In this document: in pieces, positions 35,603 through 44,589 of the stretch
Layout: each line of letters begins with the position of its first letter
How positions within the stretch are numbered: the first letter of the stretch is position 1
NCBI GenBank assembly: GCA_026129915.1
Contig: JAHCHD010000014.1
Location: 1-51,668 of the forward strand
Source: Bryobacterales bacterium
GTDB taxonomy: Bacteria; Acidobacteriota; Terriglobia; Bryobacterales; Bryobacteraceae
Reading direction: 5' to 3'
DNA: 51,668 nucleotides
Notes under the pieces: generated by a model
Databases searched by the model: none
The model's input: only the letters and a program-made list of their open reading frames with translations
What the model was told of the DNA's origin: nothing
Position numbers and translations under genes: made by a program

Positions 35603-36922
35603 CTATGATTCGATTGCGGGATCGCCAGCGTTGGTTTCGGAGCCCTCCGGCTGATCCGCGGAAGGTGCCACCTTCACTGCCTTCTCAAACAAAATATTGA
35701 GCGTCTTCTCGGTACGCAATTGCGTCGCTAGCCGTTCGATTCCACCGTCTTTGTCGAGACGCTCCTGAAGAGCGGTTACCGCCACACGCTCACGTTTAGC
35801 GGCTCGGGCGATCTCGTCGTCCACTTCGCGTTGGCTCACCTGGATGGACTCAGCATCACCAATCCGATCCAGTACCAAACCGGCACGAACCGCCCTGACA
35901 GCTGGTTCATGCTGCTCTGCCATAACCTGCTTCCAGTCAACGCCCAAGTTTTCCATATCGGCACCTTGCTCGGCAAGTTGACGAATGAGGCGGCGCATTT
36001 GCGTCTGAACCTGCTGCTCAACAAAACTTTCCGGGACGGGAAAGGTATACATCTGGCCCAGCTTTTCGACAATGGCCTGCTTGGCCTGGTCGCGAGCATG
36101 GAACTCGCGCTGTGCAATTAACGAACCGCGAATCGCTTCTCGGAGGTCGTCCATCCCCTTGTAGTCGCCGAGGTCCTGGGCAAACTCGTCATTCAGTTCG
36201 GGCAATTCGCGCCTGCGGAGGCCGTTCAGCTTCACCTCGAAGGTGACGGTTCGGCCAGCAAGGTTCTTTCCGGAGTAATCCTCCGGGTAAACCACGTCGA
36301 ATTCTCGGCTTTCACCCACCTGCATGCCGCGAACGTTCTCATTGAACTCGGGCAGAGTATATTCGCCGCCCACTTCCAGGTTCATTTCGTCCTGGCGAAT
36401 GGGCTCTTCGGTACCGACGTCGGACTTGCTCTCAATGGAGATCACCGCGACATCGCCGTCTTCCACCGGACGGGGATCGACGTTCACCAGCTCGGCGCGC
36501 TGTTCGCGCATTGACTGTAGGCGAGCGTCCACTTCGTCGTCGGCCACCTGGGGTTCCGCGTACGGAACTTCCAACTGGCTGTAGTCCAGCAACTCAAAGG
36601 CGGGCCGCACTTCAAACTCCGCTGTGAAGGTGAGGGGTTCACCTTCGTCGTACTTCAGATCTTTCACCGATGGCGTGCTCGCCACGTCCAGATCCAGTTC
36701 CTGGGCGCGTTGCGCAAAGGCCCTTCCTAGTAGCTGGTCAATGGTTTCCCGGCGGATGTCGTCCCGAAACCGGGAGAGAATGACACCCTTCGGCGCTTTG
36801 CCGGGTCGGAATCCGGGCAGGCTCACTTTGGCGGCCAAGTCGCCAACCACCTTCTGCCGGACGACTTCCACCTCGTCCGCCGGAACGGTGATTTCCAATG
36901 TTCTTTTGCAATCGTCGGACAA
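35603..36922 (-). CDS. tig: Trigger factor (ribosome-associated chaperone)
   Basis: 439 residues from a TTG at 36922, chosen because GAGGAG lies six bases upstream and the N-terminus then reads SDDCKRTLEITVPADEV, as in other trigger factors. The ribosome-binding loop is GFRPGKAPKGVI (consensus GFRxGKxP). The PPIase-like domain follows (VEDGDVAVISIESKS to TVTFEVKLNGL), then the long helical C-terminal arms. It binds nascent chains at the ribosome exit tunnel. An upstream extension to 36979 is open but not family-like. metK ends 94 bases before its start. Confidence 0.95.
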   Translation of the reverse strand: MSDDCKRTLEITVPADEVEVVRQKVVGDLAAKVSLPGFRPGKAPKGVILSRFRDDIRRETIDQLLGRAFAQRAQELDLDVASTPSVKDLKYDEGEPLTFTAEFEVRPAFELLDYSQLEVPYAEPQVADDEVDARLQSMREQRAELVNVDPRPVEDGDVAVISIESKSDVGTEEPIRQDEMNLEVGGEYTLPEFNENVRGMQVGESREFDVVYPEDYSGKNLAGRTVTFEVKLNGLRRRELPELNDEFAQDLGDYKGMDDLREAIRGSLIAQREFHARDQAKQAIVEKLGQMYTFPVPESFVEQQVQTQMRRLIRQLAEQGADMENLGVDWKQVMAEQHEPAVRAVRAGLVLDRIGDAESIQVSQREVDDEIARAAKRERVAVTALQERLDKDGGIERLATQLRTEKTLNILFEKAVKVAPSADQPEGSETNAGDPAIES

Positions 36923-36928
36923 CGCGAA

Positions 36929-36934
36929 CTCCTC
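36929..36934 (-). promoter_or_regulatory. Shine-Dalgarno deciding the TTG start of tig
   Basis: On the minus strand GAGGAG, six bases (TTCGCG), then TTG TCC GAC. This fixes the start better than the upstream TTG at 36979, which lacks such a site. Confidence 0.65.
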
Positions 36935-37016
36935 AGGCAATCGCTGTATTCCCACAAGGGGATAGAACTGGGGGTGCAAGGGGACCCGCCACTAGACGAG
37001 CCCCCCGAAAGGTTAA

Positions 37017-38177
37017 CTAGGCGCTCACTGCAACTGAAGCGGCGGTGCGCAATTCCTCAGCACGGTGGGTGGCTTCCCACGTGAAGCCTTCTTCGGTTCG
37101 GCCGAAGTGCCCGTAGGCGGCCGTCTGGCGGTAGATGGGGCGTCGCAATTGCAGGTAATCGATGATGCCGCGGGGCGTAAGGGGGAAGGTCTCCCGGACG
37201 AGTTCCGCTAAGCGGGAATCGCTGACGGTGCCGGTGCCAAAGCTGTCCACCATCACCGAGACCGGGTCAGCCACGCCAATTGCGTAGGCTAGCTGGACTT
37301 CCACGCGGGTCGCCAGGCCGGCTGCCACGAGGTTCTTCGCCACATGGCGCGCCATATAGCACGCCGAGCGATCCACCTTGGTGGCATCCTTGCCGGAGAA
37401 AGCGCCACCACCGTGGCGGCCCATGCCGCCGTAGGTATCCACGATGATCTTGCGACCGGTAAGGCCGGTGTCGCCATGGGGTCCGCCGATCACAAAGCGA
37501 CCTGTGGGGTTGATGTGGAACTTCGTGTTCGCATCCACCATCTCAGCGGGAATCACTGGATCGATAATTTCGCGCTTCACGGCTTCGCGCAGTTCCTCAG
37601 TGGAAACGGCATCGTCGTGTTGGGTGGAAAGCACCACGGCTTCTATGCGGCTGGGCTTGCCATCCGCATATTCCACGCTCACCTGGCTCTTGGAGTCAGG
37701 GCGGAGGAAGGACAGGATGCCCTGTTTGCGCACGTCGGTATTCCGGCGAACCAGCCGGTGAGCCAGCATAATGGGCAGCGGCATCAACTCCGGTGTTTCC
37801 GTGCAGGCGAAACCGAACATCAGGCCCTGGTCGCCTGCACCACCGGTATCAACCCCCATGGCAATATCGGGGGACTGGCTCTGGATGGCGTTCAGGACGC
37901 TGCATGTCTTGCCGTCAAATCCCATCCGCGCATCGTTGTAGCCAACTTCAATCACAACATTGCGAATAAGCGTAGGAACATCCACATAGCTGTGCGTGGT
38001 GATCTCGCCAGACACCAGCACCAGCCCGGTGGTTACCATCACCTCACATGCGACGCGAGCTGTGGGGTCGTCAGCGACCACGGCATCCAGAACCGAGTCA
38101 GATAACTGGTCAGCAAGTTTGTCCGGATGCCCTTCGGATACGGATTCCGACGTAAAGATGTGGCGGTTTTCAGCCAT
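37017..38177 (-). CDS. metK: S-adenosylmethionine synthetase
   Basis: 386 residues. N-terminal [17 protein letters not shown], then [32 protein letters not shown] and [17 protein letters not shown] are the family signatures with the ATP and methionine sites. It makes SAM from methionine and ATP. AGGAGG lies about 11 bases before the ATG. No SAM riboswitch was recognised in its leader, which does contain a 7-bp hairpin at 38269-38290. It is the first gene of the leftward housekeeping block. Confidence 0.97.
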   Translation of the reverse strand: MAENRHIFTSESVSEGHPDKLADQLSDSVLDAVVADDPTARVACEVMVTTGLVLVSGEITTHSYVDVPTLIRNVVIEVGYNDARMGFDGKTCSVLNAIQSQSPDIAMGVDTGGAGDQGLMFGFACTETPELMPLPIMLAHRLVRRNTDVRKQGILSFLRPDSKSQVSVEYADGKPSRIEAVVLSTQHDDAVSTEELREAVKREIIDPVIPAEMVDANTKFHINPTGRFVIGGPHGDTGLTGRKIIVDTYGGMGRHGGGAFSGKDATKVDRSACYMARHVAKNLVAAGLATRVEVQLAYAIGVADPVSVMVDSFGTGTVSDSRLAELVRETFPLTPRGIIDYLQLRRPIYRQTAAYGHFGRTEEGFTWEATHRAEELRTAASVAVSA

Positions 38178-38409
38178 GAGCAGGGGGTCCTCCTGTTTGT
38201 TTTCTAGGGATTACTTCGCGCTGGGCGAGTATTGCTGACGCCTGAGTCGCCTGACGCCGAAGTGCTAAGTTCGCGAAGAATGGCGCGAACGGCGGGAGAC
38301 TGAGCACAGTAGCCCAATTCCTAAGTGTACGGTCTACCGCACGGTGCGTCAATTCTGATCTGCGGATGGTGGTGCCGAGGATCAACATCTTCGGGCGCTA
38401 CACTGGGAC
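38178..38409. other. Divergent region metK/RNase T2 with leader hairpin
   Basis: 232 bases. It holds a perfect 7-bp stem GTTCGCG/CGCGAAC at 38269-38275 and 38284-38290 with an 8-base loop, and two direct copies of CTGACGCC at about 38235-38259. The hairpin would lie in the metK mRNA leader. No known riboswitch core was identified. Confidence 0.4.
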
Positions 38410-39201
38410 ATGCTGCGCTCATCCACGTCGCTCATCCTCCACGTTGCCGCCCTCATCGCGTTCACCTTCACGGGCGTCACTTTGGGTTGCGGCTCGCCCG
38501 GCGATGGAGAGCCATCGTCCGACACCGAGGCTGCCCTCCACAGTACGGCATTCCCCGAGGCGCATCCGGTTCCGGAGGATCAGGTGGTTGTTCTGGAGGA
38601 AGGAGCGAACCAGGCTGCATCCATTCCGACCAGCAGCGCAGCCTTCGATTACTATGTACTCGCCCTGTCGTGGTCACCGCAACACTGCGCTACGCCCGCG
38701 GGCAACAGGGATAGCACACAATGCATGGGCCCTCGCCCTTTCGGATTCATCGTCCATGGCCTCTGGCCGCAATACGAACGCGGCTGGCCCGAAGACTGTG
38801 GCGGTGGACCCAGCCTTAGCCCGACCACCATCCGGTCGATGATGGATATTATGCCGAGTGAGCGGCTTATCCGTCATGAATGGAGAAAGCATGGCACGTG
38901 CAGTGGGTTGGCACCGAATGATTACTTCGCGCTCACCCGGAAGGCGTTTTCCGTATTTCAGACGCCATCCGGCTATGGCACTCCGGAAAGCGCCATCAAC
39001 GTAAAGCCCGCAAGCTATAAGCAGGCGATCCTGGACGCGAACCCCTCGCTCAACGCGCGAACCATCGCTGTCATCTGTTCCGGGCGATTTCTGCAGGAAG
39101 TGCGCATCTGTCTCGATAAGAACCTGCAGGCTCGCCCATGTGGCAGTGGCGTTCGCGATCGCTGCAACGTCCCCGAGATGATCGTGCGGCCGTTGCGCTA
39201 G
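38410..39201 (+). CDS. Exported ribonuclease T2 family protein
   Basis: 263 residues. The signal ends in VTLGCG, a possible lipobox, followed by an acidic and hydrophobic linker to about residue 75. Both T2 catalytic motifs are present: CAS-I as FIVHGLWPQY and CAS-II as RHEWRKHGTC, with the two catalytic His and the Glu. FDYYVLALSWSPQHC is also typical. T2 enzymes cut single-stranded RNA through 2',3'-cyclic phosphates and act outside the cytoplasm, probably for nutrient scavenging. The stop overlaps the convergent pseudouridine synthase stop (CTAG at 39198-39201). Confidence 0.93.
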   Translation: MLRSSTSLILHVAALIAFTFTGVTLGCGSPGDGEPSSDTEAALHSTAFPEAHPVPEDQVVVLEEGANQAASIPTSSAAFDYYVLALSWSPQHCATPAGNRDSTQCMGPRPFGFIVHGLWPQYERGWPEDCGGGPSLSPTTIRSMMDIMPSERLIRHEWRKHGTCSGLAPNDYFALTRKAFSVFQTPSGYGTPESAINVKPASYKQAILDANPSLNARTIAVICSGRFLQEVRICLDKNLQARPCGSGVRDRCNVPEMIVRPLR

Positions 39202-40136
39202 CGTCGAGGCTGCCACGACGGCAGCAGGTTCATCCAGTTCTCGATATCCGGCGGCAGCGGGGCCGTTACTTCAATGCGCTCCCCAGTAGAGGGCTGCGTA
39301 AAGGCGATGCGGCATGCATGGAGGAAATAACGCTCGGGAGTCGGCATCCCCGGCGGCTCCACCGGTGCACCGTAGAGCCTGTCCCCCACGACGGGGTGCC
39401 CGATGCTGGCAAGATGAACGCGAATCTGATGAGTCCGCCCGGTACCGATGCGCAGGTCGAGGAAGCTGTATCCCGCAAACCGCTTCACCACTGTCCACTC
39501 AGTGTACGCACTCCGCCCGCTACGCACGCGGGCACTCATCCTCGCACGGTGCACCGGGTCGCGGCCAATCGCCTTCTCAATGGAGCCTGATTCCATCTTC
39601 AGTTCGCCATGAACCAGAGCCAGGTAGCGCTTTTCCACGGTGCGACCAGCGAATTGAGCCGCAAGTTGCTGGTGGGAATAGTCGTTGCGCGCCACCAGAA
39701 TCACCCCGCTGGTGAAGCGGTCCAATCGGTGCACAATCCCGGGTCGCTCCGCATCGGAACCCGCCGAAAGCCCCAGCCCATATCGGTGCAGCAGCGCATT
39801 CACCAAGGTACCTTCTCGGACGCCCGCACCGGCGTGCACCACCATACCAGGCTCTTTGTTGATGGCCACCACGTCCGAGTCCTCGTAGAGCACCCGCAGA
39901 TTGATTGCCTCCGGAGTCGCTTTCAGTGCGGGTGCCGCCACGGGTTCAGCCTCCACCGTGTCGCCCGAACGCAATCGATGACTAGCCTTTGCGGGGGCCG
40001 CATTCACCTGCACCCGCTGCTCCTCAATCCAAAACTGGATCCGAGCGCGGCTGTAGCCTTCAAACTGCCTGCTTAAGAAATGGTCGAGCCTTTCACCAGC
40101 ATCAGCTTCAGTGATCGTAAACGAGTGCTTCGGCAT
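39198..40136 (-). CDS. RluA/RluD-family 23S rRNA pseudouridine synthase
   Basis: 312 residues from the ATG at 40136 (GGGA ten bases upstream; the frame is open to 40307 over the divergent gene's start). An S4 RNA-binding domain occupies residues 1-70 (GERLDHFLSRQFEGYSRARI). The catalytic motif is HRLDRFTSGVILVARN with the conserved Asp, and LRIGTGRTHQIRVH follows. RluD-type enzymes modify helix 69 of 23S rRNA; RluC or RluA specificity cannot be excluded. Convergent with the RNase T2 gene and divergent from the peptidoglycan-binding protein. Confidence 0.92.
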   Translation of the reverse strand: MPKHSFTITEADAGERLDHFLSRQFEGYSRARIQFWIEEQRVQVNAAPAKASHRLRSGDTVEAEPVAAPALKATPEAINLRVLYEDSDVVAINKEPGMVVHAGAGVREGTLVNALLHRYGLGLSAGSDAERPGIVHRLDRFTSGVILVARNDYSHQQLAAQFAGRTVEKRYLALVHGELKMESGSIEKAIGRDPVHRARMSARVRSGRSAYTEWTVVKRFAGYSFLDLRIGTGRTHQIRVHLASIGHPVVGDRLYGAPVEPPGMPTPERYFLHACRIAFTQPSTGERIEVTAPLPPDIENWMNLLPSWQPRR

Positions 40137-40260
40137 GGAAATCGATCCCGCACTTCGGGCAAGCCGCGTGTCATCTTCTATTCTCGCTGAGCCACTGACA
40201 TTGCCGTTTGCGCTTAATCGAGTAAACCAGCGCCGAGATTTCGTCGCCCACAGGAAAACC

Positions 40261-41178
40261 ATGCCCCCTTCCCCCATTTCCGCGTCCGTTGGCATAGGCG
40301 GATTCAACCGGAAACCCGACGTTGAGATCGTTCAACGCCTTCTGAACGCCGTACCCTTTCCCAAGGGCGGCCCGAATCCGCTGCTCGATTCCGATGGAAA
40401 ATGCGGTCCCAAGACCTGCAGCGCCATCTCTCGATTCCAGCAGGTGAACCTCGGCAAGGCCGATGGCAAGATTGACCCTGGCTATCAGACCATCAACACC
40501 CTTATCCAGATCCTCACGCAACTTGGCCTGCTGGGACAGATCCTTCCCGGCTACCCTGGCGCGGGACCGGCTCCCACTCAACCCAGTTCACCCGTTGTTG
40601 TTTCCAACCTGCGCAGCGAAATCGCGAAGTGGGCCAAACTCGCGGCCAGTGGACCCTACGGCGATGTGGGTGGTGGTGCGCAATATGGCATCGTCAGTGA
40701 TTACGACACGGTGCAGGAAACCCTCAGTTGGGGAGGCAAGCGAACAATCCGCAAAGGCTGGCAGAACTACAAGGAGTTCTTTGACGTCGCGGTTACCGGC
40801 TGGACGGCGGCTCATTGGACGGCTCCCGGCTACCTGGATGGCGTGAAGGTGCCGGGCAAGCGCGTTCCCAAGGCGCCGGGGTCTGCGTCCGGTATCTCCT
40901 GGTGTGGGATCTTCGCCACGTGGTGCTGGATCAAGGCAGGAAAGAACACGAAATGGAGCGCGGGAATCGGCCCCACAAACGCCAAGAAGGTGCCGGGCAA
41001 CAAAGGCATCCAGCCCGGAGATATGTGCGTCCAGTACGGCAGCGAAGTGCACCACTTCGTGGCCGTGAAGGTGAACGGCAGCAGCGTGGATGCCATCCAT
41101 GGAAACTCCACGGCGCAGAGCATCCTTTCGAAGCCTGTCGACATCAGCACCGTGAACTATTATTACCAGCCGGAGTAG
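40261..41178 (+). CDS. Peptidoglycan-binding-like module fused to CHAP-like hydrolase, no signal peptide
   Basis: 305 residues; ATG at 40261 with AGGA about six bases upstream. Residues 10-95 form a peptidoglycan-binding-like helical module (VEIVQRLLNAVPFPKGG, LDSDGKCGPKTCSAISRFQQ). After a Pro-rich linker, residues about 120-300 look like a papain-fold CHAP/NlpC-type domain: ISWCGIFATWCW holds a likely catalytic Cys, EVHHFVAVK a likely His, and VDAIHGNS a third polar residue. No signal peptide or membrane segment. Similar module order is known in some secreted effectors and phage-like lysins. It faces the HELAH-containing gene across 56 bases with a hairpin. Confidence 0.75.
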   Translation: MPPSPISASVGIGGFNRKPDVEIVQRLLNAVPFPKGGPNPLLDSDGKCGPKTCSAISRFQQVNLGKADGKIDPGYQTINTLIQILTQLGLLGQILPGYPGAGPAPTQPSSPVVVSNLRSEIAKWAKLAASGPYGDVGGGAQYGIVSDYDTVQETLSWGGKRTIRKGWQNYKEFFDVAVTGWTAAHWTAPGYLDGVKVPGKRVPKAPGSASGISWCGIFATWCWIKAGKNTKWSAGIGPTNAKKVPGNKGIQPGDMCVQYGSEVHHFVAVKVNGSSVDAIHGNSTAQSILSKPVDISTVNYYYQPE

Positions 41179-41200
41179 CCGAGATCCTCTGCACAGTCGT

Positions 41201-41228
41201 CATGGGACAACGTCCGCGTCGTCCCATG
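41201..41228. terminator. Hairpin between the two convergent peptidoglycan-binding genes
   Basis: Arms CATGGGACAACG (41201-41212) and CGTCGTCCCATG (41217-41228), 11 of 12 pairs, loop TCCG. It lies 22 bases after one stop and 6 bases from the other. There is no T-run, so it is a possible bidirectional terminator or mRNA 3' end. Confidence 0.5.
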
Positions 41229-41234
41229 GCGTGT

Positions 41235-42209
41235 TCAGATCACAATCCCCGTCATCCGACGGTCCGCAAATGCGGTCAGCTTCATTGCCTTTACGTTGTC
41301 CGGGTCCAGGGCGTTCATCGCCACGCCCTTTATGTGGGCACGAACCGCCGCTTCGCCCTTGTGGCATGCCTGTGCCATCTGCTCCGCGCCATAGGATGCA
41401 AGCGAAAGTCCAGGCAGGTAAGCGTAGGCAGAGAATGGAAAGTTCACCGGGTGTTCAGAATGCAACAGCACATCCGGGTCGCTGAACACCTCAGCCGCAT
41501 TCACGGTCAGCGCGCCAGCCTGGCAATCCACGGCAGACTTCATAAATTGAAACGGATCCGAGTGGTGCTGCGATTGCCAGACGTGCGCCAGTTCATGAAT
41601 CAGCAATCTGTCACTGGGGTCGAACTTGCCACAGTTTATGATTTGCACCACTTCGTTCGAGTCCTTGAATGCGACTGTGAAGGCCCTTCCCCCAAGTCCT
41701 GACTTGTTCGAGATAAATATTCTTGAAAAGTCGAGACTGTTGCCATAAACAGTCTTGGCAGTGTTTTTCTGCGTTTCAGTGAGAAACCGAAACGGACCGG
41801 ATTCCGCGAGGGAAAATGCGGTGGCCCCTGCTGGAGCCCCTATGGAACTGGAACGAACGCCAAACTTGATTTTTGGCTTCGGTGCCTGGACCTTCGCCGC
41901 ATTGAACTGCTGCTGAACTAGGGCGGCCCCCGAGAGGTTCTCTTTGTCCGCATTTTCGCACAGGAACTCGTTGTGGGCGGGAATTATCTGCTTACTAGCG
42001 AGAAGCTTATCCCACGTCTTCGGACCTGCAACTCCATCGGCAACGAGGCTGTTCTTGGCCTGAAACTCTTTGACGCGAGCCAATGTCTTGTGCCCGAAGA
42101 TACCGTTTGCCACAAGGGGTGGTAGTTGGCTGGGGGGAATCTGGTTGAGCTTGGTTTGCAGTGTCTTTACATCCGGGCCTTGTGAGCCGAAAGAGACTGT
42201 CTGGGGCAT
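41235..42209 (-). CDS. Peptidoglycan-binding domain protein with HELAH zinc-peptidase-like motif
   Basis: 324 residues; ATG at 42209 with GGAGGG eight bases upstream. Residues 1-75 are a PG_binding_1-type module (GSQGPDVKTLQTKLN, GIFGHKTLARVKEFQAK, DGVAGPKTWDKLL). After a linker, residues about 140-260 contain LLIHELAHVWQSQHHSDPF, a HExxH zinc site as in DUF4157-like metallopeptidase folds that often accompany contractile injection systems. The late part is helical. No signal peptide. Function is unknown; the module order suggests an exported effector or a wall-active protein. Confidence 0.75.
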   Translation of the reverse strand: MPQTVSFGSQGPDVKTLQTKLNQIPPSQLPPLVANGIFGHKTLARVKEFQAKNSLVADGVAGPKTWDKLLASKQIIPAHNEFLCENADKENLSGAALVQQQFNAAKVQAPKPKIKFGVRSSSIGAPAGATAFSLAESGPFRFLTETQKNTAKTVYGNSLDFSRIFISNKSGLGGRAFTVAFKDSNEVVQIINCGKFDPSDRLLIHELAHVWQSQHHSDPFQFMKSAVDCQAGALTVNAAEVFSDPDVLLHSEHPVNFPFSAYAYLPGLSLASYGAEQMAQACHKGEAAVRAHIKGVAMNALDPDNVKAMKLTAFADRRMTGIVI

Positions 42210-42433
42210 GGTAACACCCTCCTGAATCCGCACCTGTCAGTACTAAGTTGCGGAATGAACAGTCAATTTGGATCAAGTGGGCTCCTAGCGCCCAAACGGC
42301 GAAGTAGCGCTCACAATACATCGCTTCCTGGATAAGAAATCGACGCCCGTCGGGTCTCGATGAGACATTGCGGATCGCACCCCATTGCATCCGGGCGATC
42401 TCCGCCGGAGTTGCAGCGCACACGAACCGGCGA

Positions 42434-42673
42434 CTATGCGAAGCAGCCCTGCGTATTCATGACGAACGCAAAAATCACCACAAGCATCACAATGCTAGAG
42501 CCGATGGCGAAGCGCAAGATCTGAACACGGGAGAGCCCTGGCTTCACCTCACCGCCAGGCAACACATTTTGCTGCTCGGGTTCCTTCACCACGCGGTGAA
42601 TATTCAGCATCAGGGCGACTTCGGTCATCACGACAATCGCACCCACAATCGGAAGGAGCGCACAAGAGTCCAT
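42434..42673 (-). CDS. Small two-helix membrane protein after the ASADH-like gene
   Basis: 79 residues; ATG at 42673, six bases after the stop of the ASADH-like gene, with AAGAGG just upstream, so translation is likely coupled. Two hydrophobic segments, LLPIVGAIVVMTEVALML and ILRFAIGSSIVMLVVIFAF, flank a hydrophilic loop with PGGEVKPG. No family recognised. It is the last gene of the psd operon. Confidence 0.6.
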   Translation of the reverse strand: MDSCALLPIVGAIVVMTEVALMLNIHRVVKEPEQQNVLPGGEVKPGLSRVQILRFAIGSSIVMLVVIFAFVMNTQGCFA

Positions 42674-42679
42674 GGCCTC

Positions 42680-43687
42680 TTAGGATAGCCAAATTCGGGC
42701 TGCGGCGATGGCGCTGGCCGCGCGCAGGCGCAGATTGTCGGCGACTATCCACATCCAGAATGCGTTGGCGGCACTCGCGTCGGGCCGAATGTCACCCACC
42801 ACGATGCCAGTTTCGCCCACCGCGCTCAAGTGGCTGGGTACGCCCTGGTCCATCGACCACAGATCCACAAGATCGCCACGGAGCGCCTCCGCGAGCGATT
42901 CCCCCGCAAATGGCTTAGCGAATTGCAAATGTAGCGAAATGCTGATGCAGTGAAACACCCCTGGCTGGATGCACCTCACGCTCACCGGCGGCAGACTCTG
43001 GTTGGGGAGCATTCGGGGCAGTTCCTTGCGTATCGTGTCTTCCACAGCGGAAAGACTGCCCGCCGCGGCATCCGCACCCCAACTGGGCAATACATTAAAG
43101 GCCACCTGGTCGTCGAACACCGCCTTGGGCATGTTCTGAAAGCCCAGCAAGTTTACGGTCTGGTGATGCAATTCGTCGATGCCGGCGCTGCCTTGGTCAC
43201 TCGCTGGAACGAACACGTGGGCCGATACCGCACCTACGCGCGGACCGTCGCCCAGTTTCCTCAGCAGAATCGCCAAGGCCACGCTTGCCGGATGTGCGAT
43301 CACCTGCACGGAATCGGAAATCACCTCAAACCCTGGCGCCTCGACGAGGGGCGCACGCAACTGTGCCTTAGGCACTCGGGCAAGCACTCCACTCAAGTCC
43401 ACCACGAAAGGCCGCTTCTTACGCATGGCCAGCATTTCCCACACTCGCTCTGAGGATTTCGAGCCGCCAGCCAAGAACACGACGGTTGCGCCCATCAGGC
43501 TTGTGTCATCCAGCGGACTCACTACTACCGGTTCATCTCCTTCTGCGGTGAGCCCTGCGATCTCCCCTTTTTCGGCGCCAATCAGGCGCACGTCCACCGC
43601 CTTGGGCAACGCCTCGAAAACCTCACGCAATTCTTTACCCAAGAGGGTGGTGCCGCCAACGATGGCGAAGCTAGGTTTACTCATCAT
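42680..43687 (-). CDS. Aspartate-semialdehyde-dehydrogenase-like protein lacking catalytic Cys
   Basis: 335 residues from the ATG at 43687; a TTG at 43699 that overlaps the pssA stop is possible. The Rossmann N-terminus FAIVGGTTLLGKELREVF and the substrate-side VRCIQPGVFHCISISLHLQF keep the Arg and His of the ASADH family. At the position of the catalytic motif (NPGC or NPNC), it reads IAHPASVALAILL, so the nucleophile Cys is absent. This is the pattern of Usg-1-like paralogues. It is unlikely to be the working dehydrogenase of lysine and threonine synthesis. Fourth enzyme-like step in the psd-pssA operon; true role unknown. Confidence 0.85.
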   Translation of the reverse strand: MMSKPSFAIVGGTTLLGKELREVFEALPKAVDVRLIGAEKGEIAGLTAEGDEPVVVSPLDDTSLMGATVVFLAGGSKSSERVWEMLAMRKKRPFVVDLSGVLARVPKAQLRAPLVEAPGFEVISDSVQVIAHPASVALAILLRKLGDGPRVGAVSAHVFVPASDQGSAGIDELHHQTVNLLGFQNMPKAVFDDQVAFNVLPSWGADAAAGSLSAVEDTIRKELPRMLPNQSLPPVSVRCIQPGVFHCISISLHLQFAKPFAGESLAEALRGDLVDLWSMDQGVPSHLSAVGETGIVVGDIRPDASAANAFWMWIVADNLRLRAASAIAAARIWLS

Positions 43688-43695
43688 GGAATCCG

Positions 43696-44589
43696 TCAAG
43701 CGCTGGGCATCTGGTGGGGTGCGGGTTCTCCCTCGTCACTGCGCCGAAAGCGTCGCACCAGGCTGGAGCCCTTCAGCACAAACCCGCTCAGCAGGTAGAC
43801 TGTCGCGATCACCAGCAGGACTGGTTGGGAGTAGTTCCAGATCGACCAGATTAGTGCGCCAAAGAACACCAGCGATAACGGCTTGCGAGGTTGTACCAGG
43901 TTCAGGTCTTTGAAACTGATATAGCGCCACGTGCTCACCATTAGCAGCGAAATCATACCCACCAGTCCCAGCCAAATAAAGGCAAACAAGGGCTCAACCA
44001 GTGGCTCGCAGTTGGCCGCATACACCAGCGCGGCCACTAAGCCGGCGGCGGCGGGAATGGGAAGGCCCACAAAGAAACGATGGTCGGGCTTCGTTTTGCC
44101 TGGGGTGGGAGTAGCTTGCACGTTGAAGCGCGCCAGCCTGGCAGAGCCGCAAAGCAGATACACAAACACGACGAAATACCCAATTTGCCGCAGGTGCTCC
44201 ATGGCCATGGCGGAGCTGCCCATCTCCACAAACTGTATGCCCCACACAAAAGCCAGAATCGCGGGCGCGATTCCGAACGTAATCACATCCGCCAGAGAAT
44301 CGAGTTCCTTGCCAAAATCGCTCACCGTGTTCGTCATCCGGGCGATGCGGCCGTCAAGGCCATCCAAGACCACGGCGATGCCGATGCTCTTGGCCGCAAT
44401 CTCAAAGTGAGGATTTGCACCCAAATCCCCGCCGGCAGCCATCAGTGCACCCTGTATGGTCTTAATGATCGCCAGAAAGCCAAGGAAGATATTACCCGCC
44501 GTGAACATCGTGGGCAGCACATAGGCCGCCTTACGCGAAACGCGCATTCGCTTCGCTACCATTCCATTGCCTGCTGACGCCTTGTTCAC
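43696..44589 (-). CDS. pssA: CDP-diacylglycerol-serine O-phosphatidyltransferase
   Basis: 297 residues; GTG at 44589 overlapping the psd stop (GTGA), so translation is coupled. CDP-alcohol phosphotransferase motif DGLDGRIARMTNTVSDFGKE, then LDSLAD with the third and fourth Asp. Several membrane segments (VLPTMFTAGNIFLGFLAII, IGYFVVFVYLLCGSARLA, AGLVAALVYA, FIWLGLVGMISLLMV, LVIATVYLLSGFVL). It makes phosphatidylserine from CDP-diacylglycerol and serine at the inner membrane. Together with Psd it gives phosphatidylethanolamine. Confidence 0.95.
   Translation of the reverse strand: MNKASAGNGMVAKRMRVSRKAAYVLPTMFTAGNIFLGFLAIIKTIQGALMAAGGDLGANPHFEIAAKSIGIAVVLDGLDGRIARMTNTVSDFGKELDSLADVITFGIAPAILAFVWGIQFVEMGSSAMAMEHLRQIGYFVVFVYLLCGSARLARFNVQATPTPGKTKPDHRFFVGLPIPAAAGLVAALVYAANCEPLVEPLFAFIWLGLVGMISLLMVSTWRYISFKDLNLVQPRKPLSLVFFGALIWSIWNYSQPVLLVIATVYLLSGFVLKGSSLVRRFRRSDEGEPAPHQMPSA

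Noticed and set aside
38178..38409. SAM riboswitch upstream of metK
   Set aside because: Neither the SAM-I core nor a recognisable SAM-II, SAM-III or SAH core could be found; only a simple hairpin and a short direct repeat are present.
42210..42423. Minus-strand open frame upstream of the HELAH protein
   Set aside because: It reads into the gene in another frame and lacks an RBS or a recognisable composition.
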